Shown: in pieces, positions 58,461 to 64,000 of the stretch
Position numbering within the stretch: the stretch's first letter is position 1
How the letters are laid out: every line of letters starts with the position of its first letter
From: Populus alba
Taxonomy: Eukaryota; Streptophyta; Magnoliopsida; Malpighiales; Salicaceae
NCBI RefSeq assembly: GCF_005239225.2
Contig: NC_133301.1
Coordinates: forward strand, 10,044,318 to 10,108,317
DNA: 64,000 bases
Direction of reading: 5' to 3'
Made by a program: the position numbers and the translations under genes
Notes under the pieces: model-generated
Database searches by the model: none
The model's input: only the letters and a program-made list of their open reading frames with translations
Told to the model about the DNA's origin: nothing

Positions 58461-58480
58461 ATATATATATATATATATAT
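58461..58480. repeat. (AT)n microsatellite
   Basis: AT run of about 20 nt. Confidence 0.9.
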
Positions 58481-59779
58481 CTCTTTAAAATTAGTAGAGA
58501 AAATAATCCTCAGTATTAAATTTAATGCATGTTATTTAAAAAATTATACAATATCTATAGTGGGATTTCATATTATTTTGAAAAAAATAATTATAGTTAT
58601 TTCATAGAAAATAGATAACCAAGATTTATATCGTTATTAATTTTAAAATTTTTAAAAATTAATTAAAATACAAATAAACTGATTCAAACAACATAATTAA
58701 TAAAAAAACTTAAATTAAACAACAATCTTATTAAGCTATTATATTACTGGATCAACTAATAGGTCATTGGTTGTATTACAATATAAATTTATTTTACAAT
58801 ATATGAAAAATAAACAAGATATTATAGGGTGGTAAATGCATAATTTTTAGAACCTACAAGTACCAAGTTTAAAAGCCTCAAGAGTAGCAATTTTTTTTAT
58901 TTTTAACTAGATCAGTAATTGACCACCGATTCAACTGGTGGGATCTATTGGACTAGTTTCAGTCTTTGATGTCAACCTGACCTGGCCAAATGGTTGGGTC
59001 ATCAAGTTTCCAGTTAATACGCCGGAATAGTCGGAGTTTAATAATACTAGCCACACGGACTTATGAAATAAAGAAAAAACTAAAAAAGAAAATAGTTTTT
59101 AGTTCTAATTAAAAATATTCTTGTCAAAATATCAATTTTGATTGGATTTTTTTCTTTTAATGTTTGTTTCTCTCTTCAAAGTAAACTCATGTACAAAATA
59201 ATAGTCGTTGTTCTTAAAGTAGCATAAAATTTCTTCAATACATGACTTAAATGGTGGGAAAGGGCTTATTCAACCTGTTGAATTCAAGTTTCATCATTAA
59301 TTGCTTAAAAAAGTGATATATTTACATTAAATTAATATCATTCGTAAAAATATTATAAGTTTAGTTTCGATATAAAAGCGTGGTGTGTAACCTTTGAAAT
59401 ACATGTAAGTGTGAGATTAATCTCATTTATGTTGGGATAAATGGTTTTTATATTTGTACTTTCAATTCTCAAAATTAATTTATAATTATTTTAAATTAGA
59501 GTTGATGAAATAATTTAAATTGATGTGTTAATACAACTATAATAGCCCAGGGCTATTTATGCTAGTATATAACCTGTTAAAAAAAAAAAGACAACTTTAC
59601 TCAGTATAATTATGGCTTTTACAGTGGAAAAAACTATGATATAAATTATGAAGGTACAGATTAAAATGACACACACGATTCAGAAACTAGCAATATAGCT
59701 CAAGCTTTGCTATGCATTATATATATTTTTTATTTAGAAAAATATCAGATAAACAGATTATTTCAATGTGTTTTTTATA

Positions 59780-61330
59780 TATAAAAATTAAATGTATAAA
59801 TAAAAAAATTTATGCAATGATCTAATGAAAAATTTATATAAAAAAAATTATAACTAAATCGATAATCATCTATTTAAAATAACAAAAACAAATCGTTAAC
59901 AATAACCAAAAGACAAATTGAAAAAAATTAAGAGATGAATGTAAATTAAGATATTCAATCACACATAATGAGATATTTATTCGATTGTGTTTATTAAATT
60001 TATTTATTTAAATCAATAAAAGATAAATCCACACAAAAAAAAAATTGTGACCTAAAATATAAACAAAAATGAAACTAATTAAATAAACCTACACCCTAGA
60101 AACAAATATCATGCAAGGGCAAACATATCAAAAATATTATTTAAAAATTGAATTATTTTTTTTTTTAAATAAATTTCATTGGTATAAAACAAAAAAAAAA
60201 GATAAATAGAATAATATCTTGAAAAAACAAACTCAAACAAAAACAATTAAAAAAACTTATATTCAAAAAATAAGTGCAAATTAAGTATGTGGCCTAGATC
60301 ATGAGACTAAAATAAACCCATAGAAAATAAATTGAAGATAATTACAAAACCAATATTATATATAAAAAAAATTAACGTGGAACAATAAGATCACATAAAG
60401 TCGAATACCCAATAAATCAAATATCGAAAGATAAAACTAAAAAAAAAATTAATAACATAAAAGGATCTTAAAAATTTAAGGGTGGGTGTGAGGAATTATG
60501 ATTGAATGACTAAATTGAAAAAAAAAAAAACTTCTATAAAATGAGTAAAAACAAAATAAAAAATGAAAAGAACAAAGATTGAAATTGAAAAATCAAAAAC
60601 AAAAAAGGACAATTATGCACTTTATCTAGCATGAGAGAGAAAAGAAAAAAATAACCACTGATAAAATTTCGACAATCATACATTGTTACACACCATACCA
60701 TATGGAATAAGACATTGTGGCGTAAACAAAGAGATGTCAAAAGGTCAAGTTTGGTCACTGGGTGGCATCAAAAGCGTCACCTAAATGTTGCGGACGTCAT
60801 CCACTCGCTAGCGCGTTCTTAGCATACTTTAGCAACCTTTTCGATTAAAAATTAAAAAATCAATGTGAAAATACTAAAGTACCCCTGATAACCTTGGTGA
60901 TTACCCTAATAAATCCATGTGCAAGTACAACAATACTCCTGAATACAAACCTTATTTTTTGTCTTTTCTAAGGTCAAATACTTGTTTTAATTATACATGA
61001 AGAATGGAAAAAAAAAAAAAACTCTTGTATAGCAACTATGTTAGACCTAAGTGCTTGAATTTGACAATTATATGGAAATGATGAAAATACCCATACATAC
61101 AGCCTTGTTTTTGTTGAAATATAAGGATAATTTTGTATTTGAACTATTTCAATAAAAAAAAATAAAAATGAAGCCCCTCAACACATGTACATTGCTTCCC
61201 TTTAGAGGCATGATTGTATATTTGCTGTTTATTAATTTTTAAAAAGGATAACAATAGCCCCCAACCCAAAGATTAAAATTTTATCCTCTAAAGGATAAAT
61301 GAGTATTTATATTACAACCAAAAAAACTCT
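59780..61330. mobile_element. Probable degenerate transposon fragment
   Basis: A long A-rich block ('aactaaattgaaaaa', 'gtaaaaacaaaataaa'-type phrases at about 60510-60560) leads into a short GC-rich segment (GCGGACGTCATCCACTCGCTAGCGCG, within 60790-60816) and then phrases about 'aaagtacccctgataacc'. This texture is typical of poplar retroelement relics. No coding domain, LTR pair or target duplication is visible. Confidence 0.35.
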
Positions 61331-61995
61331 GAACGAATTATTTTGTTTCAAATCATTCTTTTAATACAAAATATATTTTATGAAAAAGACAATCACACTT
61401 CTAATTGTATTCCTAGTAAATTTTTTTAGCAAGGATAATTTTATCATTACATTGCTTTAATTTAAAATAATTTGTGTCTAGATAAACAAACGTGAGGGAC
61501 AATAACCCCTTTTAATTATTGTTATAAAGAGTCTAAACAGTTTTTTTCACATGGTAATATTATTCACGCCTTTGGTGTATTTGGATTTTGGACCAAATCT
61601 TTCTTTGTAAAACTAGCAATTCAAGAAATTGCTTTTATTTTATTTTCATGTAGAATGTCCAATGCAGTTTATTGAGATCATTAAGCTTGAAAATATGGGC
61701 TATCGGGAGGACATGCTCATGCTAACTTAATAGTGAACTAAACAATTGTTTCTTGTAATTTCTTTTAACAAGAGTATGAGGTACATAACTTATTTATTTC
61801 TAGCATTGGCTTTTACTTGGTCAGTAGGAGCTATGATGGATCCATTTTCCATTGGCCTGTGGGGATAATGTTGATATCTCAAATAGAATTTTTTTTTTTT
61901 TTTTTTTACTGTTAAATTAGTCAACAACTTCTTTATTTATTGTGTACATAATTTTCTATTCAAGGAATTTGGATAATTGATCTTTAAAGGTTTTA

Positions 61996-62206
61996 AGCGT
62001 GTTTAGAAGTGTGATTGTAGTTGTTTTTAAAATATTTTTTACTTTGAAATATATTCAAATAATATATTTTTTTTATTATTTTTAACATTAATATATCAAA
62101 ATAATATAAAAATACTGAAAAAATATTAATTTAAAATTAAAAAAATAAAAAATTATATATTTTTTAAAATACTTTTAAAATATAAAAACAAATAAAAACT
62201 CACGGA
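61996..62206 (+). mobile_element. MITE-like AT-rich element outside the array
   Basis: Starts AGCGTGTTTAGAAGTGTGAT and continues with the 'tttttactttgaaatatattcaaataatat' core, 'atatcaaaataatataaaaatactg' and a degenerate end near 62206. It is the best non-array relative of the elements at 4791 and 15227, so the family is dispersed and not confined to the array. Confidence 0.5.
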
Positions 62207-63639
62207 CCGTTAAAAAAGTTGACTGATGAGGAGTTTCAAGTGCAGATACCATCAAGGGGTCCTGAAATTGGAGAGGTTTTTTTTTTTTTTGAGAAAAAAG
62301 TGAGTAGATGAAGAAATATTGCATATCAATACAAGTTATTCAACAGATTCAAGAAGTAACTTTTGATGAAATTTTTTTATCTAGAAAGTGGATAATTCAT
62401 TGTATCTCAATTAATATTGTTCATGGGTGTAAAATTTTATTATTAATACGCTTTAACAGTGAAAATATTATATTATGTTTACTTTTATATCTCATTTCAT
62501 ATAATTATGTGGAAAATTTCTCTTATGATAATAATAAATAATGATAAAAAAATATCTGTGCATATCAAAATGTAAAAGAATATCATATAAATAGAAAAAC
62601 ATGTTTGATTCGAACATGATTTTTATTTTGCTATTTTTCTCCAAATAGAAAAAAGTATAATATGAACATATTTTTCTGTTCCTAAGTTAGAAAAACGTTC
62701 TATTTTTTTAAAAAATAAATATGTTTTCTAGTTTTATATTAGAGAAGAAAAAAAAAGAAAAAAAAAGAAGAAAACTGAAAAAAATAAAATTGTTTTATGT
62801 TACTTAACACACCCTTACACTCGCATATTTTTTTTTTTTAGAAGTAGAAGATATTTGCTTGAGTAGGTGTTCCCTAAGATAAAGTAATATTTTTTCACCA
62901 TATGCATTGCCTTGCAATATAGATCCAGTTTTATGTGCATAAATCTATTTTGTTTTTTGAATGGTCATTGTTCTATTTCAAAATTTATTATATAAATTTT
63001 AAAAAAAAGTTTTTATTTTTTAATTTATGATTTAAAGTCTATTATTATATATACTTTTTACTCAAGAGAAGAAAGTTGTGTTTTTTTTAATTTAAAATAA
63101 TTTTTTTTTATTTAAATATTCCAGCTTGAAAGGAGAAAATAATACATTTCTAATATGATTAAGAAAACTTTTTGAAATGACATTTTAAACATTATTATTT
63201 ATAACATGTATAAATTACTTCAACATAAACTGTTTTTTAACTTTTAATGTGAGATATTAAAACATCAAATATTTTTTTTATAAGTTTTTTAGATTGATCC
63301 GACTCTTGATTATGTTAACCATGGACCAGGTTTAATAACTATAATTTTTAAAGAAAAATTGATAAAATAACTATAATTTTTAAAGAAAAATTGATAAAAA
63401 TACTCAAAAACATATAATACTAAACAAGTTGAATATGAGTTATGAGAATATTTATTTTTGTGTTTTAAAAGTAATTTTTTTTTAAAAAATTATATTTTTA
63501 AATTTTTTTTAAAATTTTTAGATTATTTTAACATGCTAATATTAAATATAAATTTTAAAAAAATAAAAAAATTATTTTAATATATTTTAAATAAAAAATT
63601 ATTTTAAAACACTTTCTTATTAAAATATCATAACGTATA

Positions 63640-64000
63640 GAAGACGACGACTCATTGAACTATTCACAACCAGGGACGTGCATAACCGGGCAACTTTCCT
63701 AACTTCCATCAAACCAGCTGACACTGACAGTCTGCCTTACTTGAAACGACTAGATTACCCCAGAATACCTCCATCCACCTTCGCCACGTGTCACGATGAA
63801 AGCTGCAGTCGTGCTGCATGAATATTTGCTTCAAATGATTCCTCGTCTCGAGCACCCCTCCCGTGGAAAATTTTTATTAACAAAAAAACCCTCCCAATCC
63901 ATTCTTTAAACGTGTCAATAATATATCGGTCCATTCAGCTTTCTACACAAAGGCAAAGATGTGGTAAGCACAGAGAGGAACACCTAGTACACGCCTGCGA
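63640..64000 (+). promoter_or_regulatory. Possible promoter and leader of a gene beyond the right edge
   Basis: The last 360 nt are less AT-rich than the preceding 1.5 kb and contain a G-box/ABRE core CCACGTGTCAC (about 63784-63794) and ACGTGTC (63910-63916). The segment ends in AAAGATGTGGTAAGCACAG (from 63955), which could be a very short first exon ATGTG followed by a GTAAGC splice donor, or simply leader. Direction and gene are inferred. Confidence 0.3.

Overview
The window is nuclear DNA from a dicot tree, most likely a poplar or close relative (Salicaceae). It is AT-rich, its genes carry short exons with GT-AG introns, and its repeats (a tRNA-derived SINE, and an abundant short 'GTTTGGAAA...' MITE-like element) are of kinds I associate with Populus. 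The species call is inference. Four single genes were rebuilt exon by exon with consistent splice phases.

Left third (about 1.3-24.4 kb): a tandem array of four units, each built around a tiny intronless gene for a secreted peptide precursor. The precursor has a signal peptide, a short pro-region and a block LPKGPSPPSSPSGGGN that closely resembles the IDA/IDL (INFLORESCENCE DEFICIENT IN ABSCISSION) signalling peptide, followed by an unusual tail of about 23 residues ending GSYPSLGEGN/S that recalls PIP peptides. Copies 2 (8654-8905) and 4 (19079-19330) are intact. Copy 1 (2785-2871) has lost its mature region. Copy 3 (12160-12390) is a chimera that lost its promoter and normal signal-peptide start when about 2.7 kb was deleted at an ATTCT microhomology. 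The units also contain the last exon of the neighbouring NFD6-like gene, a decayed antisense reading frame, two MITE-like elements, microsatellites and, in copies 3 and 4 only, a SINE. The copies are mosaics, a sign of repeated unequal exchange.

23.96-25.69 kb, minus strand: a small mitochondrial NFD6-like gene whose last exon lies inside the last array unit. 25.7-31.6 kb: AT-rich intergenic DNA with low-complexity and hairpin repeats.

31.66-38.73 kb, plus strand: a complete 18-exon AIM1-type peroxisomal multifunctional protein of fatty-acid beta-oxidation (724 residues, C-terminal SRM). 41.85-49.62 kb, minus strand: an 8-exon CXC/CPP (tesmin/TSO1-like) DREAM-complex type protein (612 residues) with one GC-AG intron. 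51.67-56.84 kb, minus strand: a 3-exon RanBP2-type zinc-finger, RGG/RS-rich RNA-binding protein (358 residues). 56.9-64.0 kb: gene-poor, with transposon relics, and at the far right a possible promoter of the next gene.

The single-copy genes are housekeeping or regulatory and show no functional link to each other. The peptide array is the most unusual part of the window.
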